Positions 17,920 through 27,424 of a stretch of DNA of 64,000 nucleotides are shown one piece after another (position 1 is the first letter of the stretch; each line of letters starts with the position of its first letter). Made by a program: the position numbers and the translations under genes. The DNA comes from Acetatifactor muris (GTDB lineage Bacteria; Bacillota; Clostridia; Lachnospirales; Lachnospiraceae). Below the pieces are notes generated by a model. That model was not told the origin of the DNA and did not search any database. It saw only the letters and a list, made by a program, of their open reading frames with translations. The stretch is from the NCBI GenBank assembly GCA_023663635.1, contig JAMPHD010000001.1, positions 454,383 through 518,382 on the forward strand, written 5' to 3'.

Positions 17920-19212
17920 ATGGTTAAGGCAGTGGTAGGCGCCAATTGGGGCGATGAAGGAAAAGGTAAGATTACGGACATGATGGCGGAGAAGGCGGAT
18001 ATCGTGGTGCGCTTTCAGGGCGGTGCCAACGCAGGGCACACCATCGTCAATGACTATGGCAAATTTGCTCTGCACACGCTCCCCTCGGGTGTGTTTTATG
18101 GACATACCACCAGTATCATCGGCAATGGTGTGGCGCTGAACATTCCTGTTCTGTTTCAGGAGATCAAAGCTCTCACGGACAGAAATGTGCCCATGCCCAA
18201 GCTGTTGGTGTCCGACCGGGCGCAGATCGTGATGCCCTATCACATTCTCTTCGATCAGTATGAGGAGGAGCGTCTGGGCGGCAAGTCTTTCGGCTCCACC
18301 AAGTCGGGGATCGCGCCCTTTTACTCTGACAAATATGCCAAGATCGGCTTTCAGGTAAACGAACTGTTTGACGAGGAGCGCCTTGCGGAGAAACTGACGC
18401 GGGTGTGTGAGACGAAGAATGTGCTGTTGGAGCATCTCTATCACAAGCCCGTGATCAACGTGGAGGAACTCTTGCGGACTTTGCGGGAATATCGCGATAT
18501 GGTGGCGCCTTATGTGTGCGACGTGTCCGCTTTTCTGGATAAGGCATTGCGCGAGGGCAAGACCGTACTGTTGGAGGGACAGTTGGGCACCTTAAAGGAT
18601 CCCGACCACGGCATTTATCCCATGGTGACTTCCTCCTCCACACTGGCGGCTTTCGGCGCCATCGGCGCGGGACTGCCCCCCTATGAGATCAGGCAGATCG
18701 TGACGGTCTGCAAGGCCTATTCTTCCGCGGTGGGCGCGGGGGCTTTCGTGTCGGAGATCTTCGGGGACGAGGCGGAGGAGCTCAGACATCGCGGCGGTGA
18801 CGGCGGAGAGTACGGCGCCACCACGGGACGGCCCAGGAGAATGGGATGGTTTGACTGTGTGGCATCCCGGTACGGATGCAGACTGCAGGGCACCACGGAT
18901 GTGGCGTTCACAGTGTTGGATGTCTTGGGCTATCTGGACGAGATCCCCGTGTGCGTGGGCTATGAGATTGACGGCGAAGTGACCACGGATTTCCCCGTGA
19001 CGGCCAAACTTGAGAAGGCCAAACCCGTGTTGGAGACACTGCCCGGGTGGAAATGTGAGATCCGCGGCATCAAGAAATATGAGGAATTGCCGGAGAACTG
19101 CAGAAGGTATGTGGAGTTTATCGAGGAGCGCATCGGATATCCTATCACCATGGTGAGCAACGGCCCCGGCAGAAATGATATCATCTACAGGGAGAGTCCG
19201 TTGGCAAAATAG
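17920..19212 (+). CDS. purA: Adenylosuccinate synthetase
   Basis: PurA uses GTP to join IMP and aspartate, committing IMP to AMP. The 430-residue protein has the N-terminal GANWGDEGKGKITD loop with the catalytic Asp, GGANAGHTIV with the catalytic His, the EGQLGTLKD segment and the GATTGRPRRMGWFD segment near the IMP site. ATG 17920 is preceded by GGAGGA. An upstream in-frame TTG would add 12 residues not found in the family. Confidence 0.97.
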   Translation: MVKAVVGANWGDEGKGKITDMMAEKADIVVRFQGGANAGHTIVNDYGKFALHTLPSGVFYGHTTSIIGNGVALNIPVLFQEIKALTDRNVPMPKLLVSDRAQIVMPYHILFDQYEEERLGGKSFGSTKSGIAPFYSDKYAKIGFQVNELFDEERLAEKLTRVCETKNVLLEHLYHKPVINVEELLRTLREYRDMVAPYVCDVSAFLDKALREGKTVLLEGQLGTLKDPDHGIYPMVTSSSTLAAFGAIGAGLPPYEIRQIVTVCKAYSSAVGAGAFVSEIFGDEAEELRHRGGDGGEYGATTGRPRRMGWFDCVASRYGCRLQGTTDVAFTVLDVLGYLDEIPVCVGYEIDGEVTTDFPVTAKLEKAKPVLETLPGWKCEIRGIKKYEELPENCRRYVEFIEERIGYPITMVSNGPGRNDIIYRESPLAK

Positions 19213-19234
19213 CGACAAGACGAGAGTGGGGACA

Positions 19235-19858
19235 ATGATTCGAAATATTATCTTTGACATAGGCAATGTGCTGACGGATTTCAGATGGCAGGGATTTCTG
19301 CGGGATAAGGGATTTGATGATGCCATGATCCGCAGGATCGCGGACGCCACCATCAAAAGTCCGCTGTGGGTGGAGTTTGACAGAGGGGTGTGGTCCGATG
19401 AGGATCTGATGCGCAGATTTGTGGAAAATGATCCCGAGATAGAGCGGGAAATGCATATTGCCTATGACGATATTCATGGGATGGTGGTCCTGCGGGACTA
19501 TGCGATTCCCTGGGTTCAAAACCTCAAAGCTGAAGGATATGGGGTGTATTATCTGTCCAATTTTTCCAGAAAGGCAGAGGAGGAATGCGGGGATTCGCTG
19601 GCATTTCTGCCCTATATGGACGGCGGGATACTCTCCTGGAAGGACAAACTGATCAAACCCGACCCGAGGATCTACAGGCTGTTGTTGGACAGATATGGGT
19701 TGGACCCGCGGGAATGTTTCTTTATCGATGATACGAAAATGAACGTGGAGGCCGCCGTGGCGGAGGGAATCCACGGCATTGTGTTCGAGAGTAAAGAGCA
19801 GGTGGAGCGGGAACTGCGCAGGCTGGAGGCAGACGGATGTTCGAAATCGGCGGATTAA
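19235..19858 (+). CDS. HAD-family phosphatase, YihX-like
   Basis: This 207-residue hydrolase has HAD motif I FDIGNVLTDF, a helical cap, motif II YLSNFS, motif III lysine in KDKLIKPDPRIY and motif IV FIDDTKMNVEAA. This spacing and the DIGNV variant match the YihX/sugar-phosphatase branch. It starts 22 bases after purA with a GAGTGGGG site. The substrate is not clear; a nucleotide or sugar phosphate is plausible from context. Confidence 0.9.
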   Translation: MIRNIIFDIGNVLTDFRWQGFLRDKGFDDAMIRRIADATIKSPLWVEFDRGVWSDEDLMRRFVENDPEIEREMHIAYDDIHGMVVLRDYAIPWVQNLKAEGYGVYYLSNFSRKAEEECGDSLAFLPYMDGGILSWKDKLIKPDPRIYRLLLDRYGLDPRECFFIDDTKMNVEAAVAEGIHGIVFESKEQVERELRRLEADGCSKSAD

Positions 19859-19952
19859 GGTTTGCGGACGGCTGCCTGAAACCGGCCGTGGAGTATGGTT
19901 TGCAGCCGGATGTCCGAAAACGGCTGCGGATCGGATTCTGAATTGCCTCTGA

Positions 19953-20240
19953 TCAGCGCGCCGCCTCGTCCGTGTCTACGGTGTCGGGGTCGCCGATGGC
20001 TCTTCGGCCGGTGATCCTGCCGTACATCCAACTGTAGAGAAAGATGATGATGGGGACGACGAGGGTGCCGCACAGGCTCATGGCAAAGAATTGCCCGGAG
20101 GCGGAATTGTCCGTAAACGCCAGGATCAGAGTCGTCACATATAAAAGCGCCAACAGGATCACGCCGATCATGGCCACGACCTGCTTGGAGGTGATCTTGG
20201 ATTTCTTTTGTTCTGAAAGATTCTTATTTGTGTCTGTCAT
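19953..20240 (-). CDS. Small membrane protein of unknown function
   Basis: This 95-residue protein on the opposite strand to its neighbours has a charged N-terminus and two hydrophobic segments (about residues 22-42 and 50-72), then a charged tail rich in Asp. AGAGGA lies 5 bases before its ATG. Coding quality is reasonable, but the family is not recognised. It converges with the HAD gene. Confidence 0.65.
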   Translation of the reverse strand: MTDTNKNLSEQKKSKITSKQVVAMIGVILLALLYVTTLILAFTDNSASGQFFAMSLCGTLVVPIIIFLYSWMYGRITGRRAIGDPDTVDTDEAAR

Positions 20241-20358
20241 GGGATCCTCTTTTCTTCAATGAAAATTCATTGCAAAACATATATGGGAAGGCTCGTACTT
20301 CTTATAGCATATCATTTATCATATCGTTTATCAATCCTTTTGACAACGTTACTTTTGC

Positions 20359-20403
20359 TTGTTTTTTGCCGGAAACCGGTATATACTTACAGTGTACCGG
20401 TTT
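20359..20403 (+). promoter_or_regulatory. Promoter overlapped by a perfect 9-bp inverted repeat
   Basis: TTGTTT (20359-20364) and TATACT (20382-20387) are 17 bases apart. AAACCGGTA (20373-20381) and TACCGGTTT (20395-20403) form a perfect inverted repeat with 13 bases between the arms, straddling the -10 box. No T-tract follows, so an operator is more likely than a terminator. The repressor is unknown. Confidence 0.55.
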
Positions 20404-20435
20404 GTATAAAATACGCAATAAGGATGGTATTGATT

Positions 20436-20939
20436 ATGGCATTATTGGAACAATGGCGCTCAGTCGCATACAATGAAAATCTGGACAAGAACAGGCTGCA
20501 GCAGCTTTGGACGGCCTATTTCCAAGAGGAGAAGGCTATCTACGCGCAGCTTCTCAAGAACCCTGACGAGGTGGTCTCGGGCACGGTGAAGGAGTTGGCG
20601 GACAAGTATGGCGTGAACATCATGACCATGACCGGATTTTTGGACGGGATCAATGACAGCTTAAAGGAGGCCAATCCCATCGAGGAGATGGAGGAGGACA
20701 CACAGGTACAGCTCGGTTTTGACAAGGAGAGACTCTACAAGAACATGGTGGCCGCCGAGGCGGACTGGCTCTATGAGCTTGAGGAGTGGAATGATATCTT
20801 TGACGGGGAGACGCGCAAGGCGCTCTATAAGGAGCAGAAATCTTCCACCACCGTCGTGAAGGGAGAGAAGATCTATCCCAACGATCCCTGTCCCTGCGGC
20901 AGCGGCAAGAAATACAAGAAATGCTGCGGCCGGAAGTAG
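20436..20939 (+). CDS. SEC-C motif protein
   Basis: This 167-residue protein has an acidic helical body and a C-terminal SEC-C zinc motif, [20 protein letters not shown], as found at the end of SecA and in many small proteins. ATG 20436 has AAGGA 11 bases upstream; an in-frame ATG at 20424 lies within that site. The motif binds zinc and often mediates protein contacts. The partner is unknown. The promoter upstream carries a striking palindrome. Confidence 0.9.
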   Translation: MALLEQWRSVAYNENLDKNRLQQLWTAYFQEEKAIYAQLLKNPDEVVSGTVKELADKYGVNIMTMTGFLDGINDSLKEANPIEEMEEDTQVQLGFDKERLYKNMVAAEADWLYELEEWNDIFDGETRKALYKEQKSSTTVVKGEKIYPNDPCPCGSGKKYKKCCGRK

Positions 20940-20989
20940 TTGTGTAAATTTGTGTAAAGTGCGAAGGACAAGGCACAGAGGAGAAAGGC

Positions 20990-21415
20990 ATGAATATAGC
21001 ATCTTTTATTATGCCCAAGGCGGAAGTCTCCTATCTGCGCGACGGCATGACGCTCAGGCAGGGCTTGGAGAAACTGAAACACAGCGGATTTACGGCGGTT
21101 CCCGTGATAGACGCGGAGGATCGCTATGTGGGTGTGGTCAGCGAGGGGGATTTTCTCTGGAATATGCTGGCTCACAACGAGCCCCTGGAACATGTGACCA
21201 TGAAACGCGTGGAACATATGACGCTCCGGGATATCATTCAGAGCGGGAAAGTAAAGCCCGTGTGCATTGACACCAACATGGAACAGCTCTTGGGACAGGC
21301 ACAGATGCAGAATTTTGTGCCGGTGGTCGATGACAGGAACGTGTTCATCGGGATCGTCACCAGGAGCGAGATCATCAAGTATGTGGTTCGGAAACAGTTG
21401 GATGCCGCAAGATAG
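20990..21415 (+). CDS. Tandem CBS-domain protein
   Basis: This 141-residue protein consists of two CBS domains (about residues 8-65, with FTAVPVIDAEDRYVGVVSEGD, and 75-135, with FVPVVDDRNVFIGIVTRSEI). CBS pairs bind adenine nucleotides and sense energy state. It has no fused enzyme. It lies directly before apt and rel, which fits a nucleotide-sensing role, but the partner is unknown. Confidence 0.93.
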   Translation: MNIASFIMPKAEVSYLRDGMTLRQGLEKLKHSGFTAVPVIDAEDRYVGVVSEGDFLWNMLAHNEPLEHVTMKRVEHMTLRDIIQSGKVKPVCIDTNMEQLLGQAQMQNFVPVVDDRNVFIGIVTRSEIIKYVVRKQLDAAR

Positions 21416-21494
21416 ACCGAAGGGCAGGACGGGATCGGAGACATCCGCAAATTTGCATAGGAAAGTCTACATAAGAAAGCGAGAGGTATTTTTT

Positions 21495-22019
21495 ATGAAA
21501 AAGCTGGAAGAATATGTTAGGAGCATTCCCGATTTCCCGGAGGAAGGGATCATTTTTCGTGATGTGACGAGTGTTCTGCAGGATGCGGAGGGTCTGCGTC
21601 TCGCCATCGACACCATGCAGGATCTGGTAAAGGATCTGGAGTATGATGTGGTGGTGGGAGCCGAGTCCAGAGGATTTATCTTTGGAACGCCCATCGCATA
21701 TAATAACAATAAGCCCTTTGTGCTGATCCGGAAAAAGGGCAAGCTGCCCTGCGAGACGGTGGAGAAGACCTATGAACTCGAATACGGACATGCCACCATT
21801 GAGATGCATCGCGACAGCATCAAGCCCGGACAGAAGGTGTTGATCGTGGACGATCTGATCGCCACCGGCGGCACTACGGAGGCAATGATCGATCTGGTGG
21901 AGACCCTCGGCGGCCAAGTGGTCGGCGTGGTGGTGTTGATGGAACTGGCAGGCCTGAAGGGCCGGGAGAGACTGGCAGGGTATCGTCTGGATTCCGCGAT
22001 CTGCTATGCCGGCAAATAA
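21495..22019 (+). CDS. apt: Adenine phosphoribosyltransferase
   Basis: Apt salvages adenine to AMP with PRPP. The 174-residue protein opens with the family segment IPDFPEEGIIFRDVT, has the flexible-loop region KKGKLP and the PRPP motif VLIVDDLIATGGTT. GAGAGG lies 8 bases before ATG 21495. The rel gene starts 23 bases downstream, an arrangement common in Firmicutes that links salvage and (p)ppGpp metabolism. Confidence 0.97.
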   Translation: MKKLEEYVRSIPDFPEEGIIFRDVTSVLQDAEGLRLAIDTMQDLVKDLEYDVVVGAESRGFIFGTPIAYNNNKPFVLIRKKGKLPCETVEKTYELEYGHATIEMHRDSIKPGQKVLIVDDLIATGGTTEAMIDLVETLGGQVVGVVVLMELAGLKGRERLAGYRLDSAICYAGK

Positions 22020-22042
22020 AAAACAGTCACCTGGGAGCAATT

Positions 22043-24349
22043 ATGACAGAAGAAAAGAGCGCAGAGATTTTTGAGGACGGAAAACTGAATAAACTTGAGG
22101 AATTCGTGACCCCCGAGGCTCTGTATCAGAGGCTTATCGGTCATGTGCGCCAATATCATCCCAGTGACGATACCAGTATGATCACCAAGGCCTATGAGAC
22201 GGCGCGGGAGGCGCATAAGGATCAGTTGCGCAAGTCCGGAGAGCCCTACATTATCCATCCTCTCAACGTGGCGATCATTTTGGCGGAGTTGGAATTGGAC
22301 AAGGAGACCATTGTCGCCGGACTGCTCCACGATGTGGTGGAGGACACGGTGATGACGGAGGAGGATCTGGAGCGCGAGTTCGGGAAGGATGTGGCTCTTC
22401 TGGTGGACGGTGTGACGAAGTTGGAGAAGATCCCGCTCTCCGGCGGAGAGTATCAGCCGGATGCCAAGTTGGAGATGCAGGCGGAGAATCTGCGCAAAAT
22501 GTTCCTCGCCATGGCCAAGGACATCCGTGTCATCATGATCAAACTGGCGGACCGTCTGCACAATATGCGGACATTGCGGTATCAGAAACCGGAGAGTCAG
22601 CAGAGGATCGCCAGAGAGACCTTGGAGATCTATTGTCCCATCGCCCAGAGATTGGGCATCAGCAAGATCAAGACGGAGTTGGACGATCTGTCCTTAAAAT
22701 ATCTGGAGCCGGAAGTATATTATGATCTGGTGGATAAGATCGCGGTGCGCAAGAGCGTGCGTGAGAGCTATATCCAGAGCATTGTGGATGAAGTCGGCGC
22801 CCATATCAAAAAGGCGGGTATACGGGCCAAGGTGGACGGGCGCGTCAAGCATTTTTTCAGCATTTACAAAAAGATGAAGAACCAGAATAAGACCTTGGAT
22901 CAGATCTATGATCTGTTCGCGGTGCGCATCATCGTGGACACGGTGAAAGACTGCTATGCGGCGTTGGGCGTGATCCATGAGATGTATAAGCCGATCCCGG
23001 GGCGTTTCAAGGATTATATCGCCATGCCCAAGGCCAATATGTATCAGTCCCTGCACACCACTCTGATCGGCAACACGGGTCAGCCTTTTGAGGTGCAGAT
23101 CCGCACTTTTGAGATGCATAAGGCGGCGGAGTACGGCATTGCCGCCCACTGGAAATACAAGGACGCCTCCGACGGCAAGAAGGTGGAACAACAGGAGGAG
23201 GAGAAACTGGTGTGGCTGCGCCAGATTCTGGAGTGGCAGCGCGATATGTCCGACAACAAGGAGTTCATGAATCTGCTCAAGAACGATCTGGATCTGTTCT
23301 CGGACAGTGTGTATTGTTTCACGCCCACCGGAGAGGTAAAAAATCTCCCGGCAGGTTCCACCACCATTGATTTTGCCTACAATATCCATTCGGCGGTGGG
23401 CAATAAGATGGTGGGAGCCAGAGTGAACGGCAAGCTCGTCCCCATTGATTACGAGATTCAGAACGGCGATCGGATAGAGATCATCACCTCACAGAATTCT
23501 AAGGGACCCAGTCGTGACTGGCTGAATGTGGTCAAGAGCACGCAGGCCAAGAACAAGATCAATCAGTGGTTCAAAAATGAGCTGAAGGAAGACAACATCG
23601 TCAAGGGCAAGGAGCTTTTGGCCGCCTACTGTAAGACCAAGGGGCATAACGCCGCCGATCTCATGAAACAGGAATACATGGACGCGGTGCGGCACAAATA
23701 CGGTTTCAGGGACTGGGACAGCGTGTTGGCTGCCGTGGGGCACGGAGCCCTGAAGGAAGGTCAGATCATCAACAAGCTGCAGGAGCTTTATGACAGAGAG
23801 CACAAGAAATCGCTCACCAACGAGGAAGTCCTGCGGAGCATCGCGGAGGTGGCTGCGGCCAGCGCCAACCGTCCTCCCCATATGCAGTCCAAGGGCGGCA
23901 TCATCGTGAAAGGGATCGCGGATCTGTCCGTGCGCTTTTCCAAATGCTGTTCTCCGGTTCCCGGGGATGAGATCGTGGGATTCGTCACGAGAGGAAGAGG
24001 TATCTCCATCCACAGGACGGACTGCATCAATATTCTGAATCTGCCGGAGATCGAGCGGGCCCGACTTCTGGAGACGGAGTGGCAGGTGCCCACCCATCCC
24101 ACAGAGGAGAAATACGAAGTGGAGATCAAGGTCTTCGCCAATGACAGGAGCGGTCTATTGGCGGATATCACCAAGGTCATGACCGAGAAGAACATCAATA
24201 TCCTGTCGCTGAACACCCGGACCAGTAAACAGGGCGAGGCGACATTGCAGATCACCTTTGAGACCAGCGGCAGGGAGGAACTGAACCGCATCATCGACAA
24301 GATCCGGGGCGTGGAGAGCGTGATCGATATCGAGAGAACTGCGGGCTGA
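22043..24349 (+). CDS. rel: Bifunctional (p)ppGpp synthetase/hydrolase
   Basis: This 768-residue Rel/SpoT-type enzyme makes and degrades (p)ppGpp, the stringent-response signal. In order it has an HD hydrolase domain (HPLNVAII, GLLHDVVEDT, RLHNMRTL), a synthetase domain (YDLFAVRIIVD, GRFKDYIAMPKANMYQSLHT), a TGS domain (VYCFTPTGEVKNLPAGST), a linker with a CC pair (KCCSPVPGDEI) and a C-terminal ACT domain. The hydrolase and synthetase motifs both appear intact. GGGAG lies 6 bases before the ATG. Confidence 0.97.
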   Translation: MTEEKSAEIFEDGKLNKLEEFVTPEALYQRLIGHVRQYHPSDDTSMITKAYETAREAHKDQLRKSGEPYIIHPLNVAIILAELELDKETIVAGLLHDVVEDTVMTEEDLEREFGKDVALLVDGVTKLEKIPLSGGEYQPDAKLEMQAENLRKMFLAMAKDIRVIMIKLADRLHNMRTLRYQKPESQQRIARETLEIYCPIAQRLGISKIKTELDDLSLKYLEPEVYYDLVDKIAVRKSVRESYIQSIVDEVGAHIKKAGIRAKVDGRVKHFFSIYKKMKNQNKTLDQIYDLFAVRIIVDTVKDCYAALGVIHEMYKPIPGRFKDYIAMPKANMYQSLHTTLIGNTGQPFEVQIRTFEMHKAAEYGIAAHWKYKDASDGKKVEQQEEEKLVWLRQILEWQRDMSDNKEFMNLLKNDLDLFSDSVYCFTPTGEVKNLPAGSTTIDFAYNIHSAVGNKMVGARVNGKLVPIDYEIQNGDRIEIITSQNSKGPSRDWLNVVKSTQAKNKINQWFKNELKEDNIVKGKELLAAYCKTKGHNAADLMKQEYMDAVRHKYGFRDWDSVLAAVGHGALKEGQIINKLQELYDREHKKSLTNEEVLRSIAEVAAASANRPPHMQSKGGIIVKGIADLSVRFSKCCSPVPGDEIVGFVTRGRGISIHRTDCINILNLPEIERARLLETEWQVPTHPTEEKYEVEIKVFANDRSGLLADITKVMTEKNINILSLNTRTSKQGEATLQITFETSGREELNRIIDKIRGVESVIDIERTAG

Positions 24350-24369
24350 AGATTTAACGGGAGGACGGC

Positions 24370-25032
24370 ATGAGCGGATTAAAGATCGGACGCATGGTGT
24401 TGGGGTCGTGTGGCACCAACACCTATTTTGTATACAGAGAGGGCGGGGAGGAGTGCATCGTCATTGATCCCGCGGACCGGGGCAGACAGATCTGCGCGGC
24501 CCTGCGAAAGCATGAACTGCGCACGGCGGGCATTCTTTTGACCCACGGACATTTTGATCACATCTGGGGCGTGGAGGCGCTCAAAGCCGCCGCCAACGAG
24601 GTGGCGGAGCATCACGGCTATGATCCCGTGCAGGTCTATGCCTGTGAGGACGAGCGGGAACTGTTGGGAAACGCCCGTGTCAACGTCTCGGAGGACGCAG
24701 GGAGAGCCTGTGAGATCGAGGCGGATGTCTATGTGCGCGACGGTGACCGGATCGATATCGCGGGGATGAGCTGTAGGGTGATCGCCACCCCCGGACATAC
24801 GGCGGGAGGATGCTGTTATTACTTTGAGGAGGACGGATTCTGTGTCTGCGGCGACACGATCTTTCAGGAGTCGGTGGGCAGAACGGACTTGCCCACGGGC
24901 AGCATGGGGACGTTGGTGCGCTCCATACAGGAGAAGATCTTCACCTTGCCGGAGGAGACAAAGCTGTATCCGGGACACGGGGACAGCACCACTGTGGGAC
25001 ATGAGATAAAATATAATCCATATTGCGGTTGA
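24370..25032 (+). CDS. MBL-fold metallohydrolase, glyoxalase II-like
   Basis: This 220-residue metallo-beta-lactamase-fold hydrolase has the metal motif THGHFDH, further histidines in TPGHTAGG and PGHGDST, and Asp in CGDTIFQESVGRTD. This set matches the small hydroxyacylglutathione-hydrolase-like group, although low-GC anaerobes often lack glutathione. GGGAGGA precedes the ATG. It lies between rel and hemZ. The substrate is uncertain. Confidence 0.9.
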   Translation: MSGLKIGRMVLGSCGTNTYFVYREGGEECIVIDPADRGRQICAALRKHELRTAGILLTHGHFDHIWGVEALKAAANEVAEHHGYDPVQVYACEDERELLGNARVNVSEDAGRACEIEADVYVRDGDRIDIAGMSCRVIATPGHTAGGCCYYFEEDGFCVCGDTIFQESVGRTDLPTGSMGTLVRSIQEKIFTLPEETKLYPGHGDSTTVGHEIKYNPYCG

Positions 25033-25037
25033 ACAAA

Positions 25038-26528
25038 ATGCTGACGATCGAGTTGAACAGAGCAAATTATGAATATGATGTCAATTCCCTGATGAGGGCC
25101 TTTTATCCGGGGGAGAATGTGACCATTCTCACGCCGGAGAGTACGCCCGAGAGACGGACGAAGACAGGGGAAGAGCAGAGGGTCTGTGAGGATGCGGGTG
25201 AGCGGATACTTACCGCGCGCGTGGAACTGGCGGAGGACCGGGCACTGGTGGAGTTGGAGGGCCGGAAGTATGAGCTGTCCTACAAAACGGAGGTTCCGGC
25301 TTGGGACGAACTGCAGTATAAGTATGAATTCAAGCGCTTTCTGTACCGCACTTTAAAGGCGCACACCGGGAGAGAACTGCCATGGGGGAGTCTCACGGGG
25401 ATACGACCCACCAAGATCGCGTACGGCATGTTGGAGCAGGGCCGGACGGACCGGGAGATTCTGGAGACCTTCACGGAGCGATATGACGTAAGCCGCGGAA
25501 AGGCGGCCCTCGGGTTGGACATCGCCAAAAGAGAGCGGGAAATTCTGCGCAATGTGCATTATGAGCAGGGGTACAGTCTCTATATCGGAATCCCCTTTTG
25601 CCCCACCACCTGTCTCTACTGTTCTTTTACCTCTTATCCCATAGCGGCCTGGCGCAAGAGGGTGGATGCCTATATAGACTGCCTGATCCGGGAGATGCGC
25701 TATGTGGCCGGCCGCATGGCGGGCAGGATCCCTGACAGCGTCTACATCGGAGGGGGAACCCCCACCACTTTGGAGCCCGAGCAGTTGGACAGGCTGCTCA
25801 CCGCATTGCGGGATACATTTGACATGGATGCCGTGCAGGAGTTTACGGTGGAGGCCGGACGGGCGGACAGCATCACGGAGGAGAAACTGCAGGTTCTGTA
25901 CAGACATCGGGTGAGCCGCATCTCCGTGAATCCTCAGACCATGAAACAAGAGACCCTTGACATCATCGGCAGGAAGGCCACCGTGGAACAGGTGCGGGAC
26001 GCGTTTTCCCTGGCGAGAGAAACAGGTTTTGACAATATCAATATGGATATCATACTGGGACTTCCCGGGGAGACCGCAGAGGACGTGAGACATACCATCA
26101 GGCAGATAGAGGAGCTTGATCCTGACAGCCTCACGGTACATTCTCTGGCCCTCAAGAGAGCCTCCGGACTGGGAAAGTGGATCCGTGAAAACGGGTCGGA
26201 GACTCTGCGCAATACCGATGAGACCATGGCTATTGCCGCCGAGGGAGCGGCCCGTATGGGCATGCAGCCCTATTATCTCTACCGACAGAAGAATATGTCG
26301 GGCAATCTGGAGAATGTGGGCTATGCGCGCCCCGGAAAATACGGGCTCTACAACATTCTCATCATGGAGGAGAAACAGACGATCATGGCGCTTGGCGCGG
26401 GCAGCATCACCAAGGTCGTGTGGCCGGACGGACGGATCGAGCGGTGCGACAATGTGAAGGACGTGGGACTGTATATAGAGAAGATCGATGAGATGATAGA
26501 GAGGAAAGACAGGCTGTTGGGGGATTAG
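25038..26528 (+). CDS. hemZ: Coproporphyrinogen dehydrogenase-like radical SAM enzyme
   Basis: This 496-residue radical SAM protein has the cluster motif CPTTCLYCSF (C-x3-C-x2-C), the glycine-rich YIGGGTPT segment and the C-terminal region of the HemN/HemZ family. An N-terminal extension of about 165 residues before the radical SAM core is typical of HemZ. ATG 25038 is 5 bases after the MBL stop, with no good ribosome site, suggesting coupling. A TTG at 25023 is an alternative. Anaerobic haem synthesis is the family assignment, but no other hem gene is in the window, so the substrate remains open. Confidence 0.88.
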   Translation: MLTIELNRANYEYDVNSLMRAFYPGENVTILTPESTPERRTKTGEEQRVCEDAGERILTARVELAEDRALVELEGRKYELSYKTEVPAWDELQYKYEFKRFLYRTLKAHTGRELPWGSLTGIRPTKIAYGMLEQGRTDREILETFTERYDVSRGKAALGLDIAKREREILRNVHYEQGYSLYIGIPFCPTTCLYCSFTSYPIAAWRKRVDAYIDCLIREMRYVAGRMAGRIPDSVYIGGGTPTTLEPEQLDRLLTALRDTFDMDAVQEFTVEAGRADSITEEKLQVLYRHRVSRISVNPQTMKQETLDIIGRKATVEQVRDAFSLARETGFDNINMDIILGLPGETAEDVRHTIRQIEELDPDSLTVHSLALKRASGLGKWIRENGSETLRNTDETMAIAAEGAARMGMQPYYLYRQKNMSGNLENVGYARPGKYGLYNILIMEEKQTIMALGAGSITKVVWPDGRIERCDNVKDVGLYIEKIDEMIERKDRLLGD

Positions 26529-26541
26529 GACTGAAAGGTGC

Positions 26542-26949
26542 TCAGAACGCTAATAGATATTTTTCGTAAAAATCCTTTGCCGTTACAATTTGAACATTTT
26601 CAAATTGCCCTATTATGAGGAGATCCTTATCTCCGCTGACAATATACAAAGCATGGGAATCTGCTGCGCATTCCAAAAATTTATTATCATCGGGGTCACG
26701 GCATATTTCAACTTGAGTAACCGGTTCGATAATTTCCATAGCTTTGATCAGTGGGCTTAAAATTGTTCTATTAATATGTCCCTGTTTTCGGCTGACCATT
26801 TCCTGCACAACTTCTTCATATTCGTTGATAATTTCTGCCGTAGCACAGGCGGTTATTTTTTGACCGACAACAGCACTAAGAATTTTCTCGGGGAATCCGC
26901 CAAAAAACATGCCGGAAATCAAAACGTTTGTATCTATTACAATTTTCAT
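26542..26949 (-). CDS. PIN-domain toxin
   Basis: This 135-residue PIN-domain ribonuclease-like protein has VIDTNVLISG at the start, NEYEEV, DPDDNKFLECA and VSGDKDLL, giving the acidic residues of the metal site. It overlaps the upstream AbrB-like gene by 4 bases (26946-26949), the typical coupling of type II toxin-antitoxin pairs. Both are AT-rich compared with hemZ and the DUF362 gene. Toxicity is inferred from the family and pairing. Confidence 0.9.
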   Translation of the reverse strand: MKIVIDTNVLISGMFFGGFPEKILSAVVGQKITACATAEIINEYEEVVQEMVSRKQGHINRTILSPLIKAMEIIEPVTQVEICRDPDDNKFLECAADSHALYIVSGDKDLLIIGQFENVQIVTAKDFYEKYLLAF

Positions 26950-27218
26950 ATGTGTTTCTTCTTTCTGACAGATTTGATTATATCATCAATGTCATTTTCA
27001 TTGTAGCCAACAGACATTGCCCATTTTTGTGTTTCGTCCAGTGAGGTTTCAAATTCTTCTACAGAAGGAAGTTTTAAAGTCTTGAGCATGATAACATCTC
27101 CTGAAGTATACGCCACCAGTTTATCGCCGGTATTGATTGACAGGAGTTTTCGGATGCTGACAGGCAGGGAAATTTGACCTTTGGAAGAAACAGTTAATAT
27201 TTGTGTACTCATCTGCAT
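26946..27218 (-). CDS. AbrB/MazE-like antitoxin
   Basis: This protein of up to 90 residues has an N-terminal SpoVT/AbrB swapped-hairpin domain (ILTVSSKGQISLPVSIRKLL, GDKLVAY) and a C-terminal helical tail that probably wraps the PIN toxin. A second in-frame ATG at 27212 has AAAGGG at a better spacing and may be the real start. A perfect palindrome, GTAAGAATTTCTTAC, lies 13 bases upstream, after the promoter, and is the likely self-regulatory operator. Confidence 0.9.
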   Translation of the reverse strand: MQMSTQILTVSSKGQISLPVSIRKLLSINTGDKLVAYTSGDVIMLKTLKLPSVEEFETSLDETQKWAMSVGYNENDIDDIIKSVRKKKHI

Positions 27219-27230
27219 ATGCCCTTTCTT

Positions 27231-27278
27231 GTAAGAATTTCTTACTTATATTATGCCATGGTGTGAAAATATATGCAA
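27231..27278 (-). promoter_or_regulatory. Promoter and operator of the PIN/AbrB pair
   Basis: On the minus strand TTGCAT (27273-27278), a 17-base spacer and CATAAT (27250-27255) form a promoter. A perfect 15-bp palindrome, GTAAGAATTTCTTAC (27231-27245), sits at the expected start site. AbrB-fold antitoxins bind such palindromes to repress their own operon. Confidence 0.6.
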
Positions 27279-27424
27279 GAGAAATTAGATTCATAAAAAT
27301 AGTTTTAGGGACGATCTAAAAAATTGATATACCGCACGTGAGAAACAGAAACAAAACATTAATAGTATAATAGAAATATAACACCATAAAAGGGGCAACT
27401 CTATAGTTAATCTGCATGATATTT

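Noticed and set aside
16605..17981. Antisense reading frame of 458 codons
   Set aside because: It mirrors the PurF paralogue and has atypical composition.
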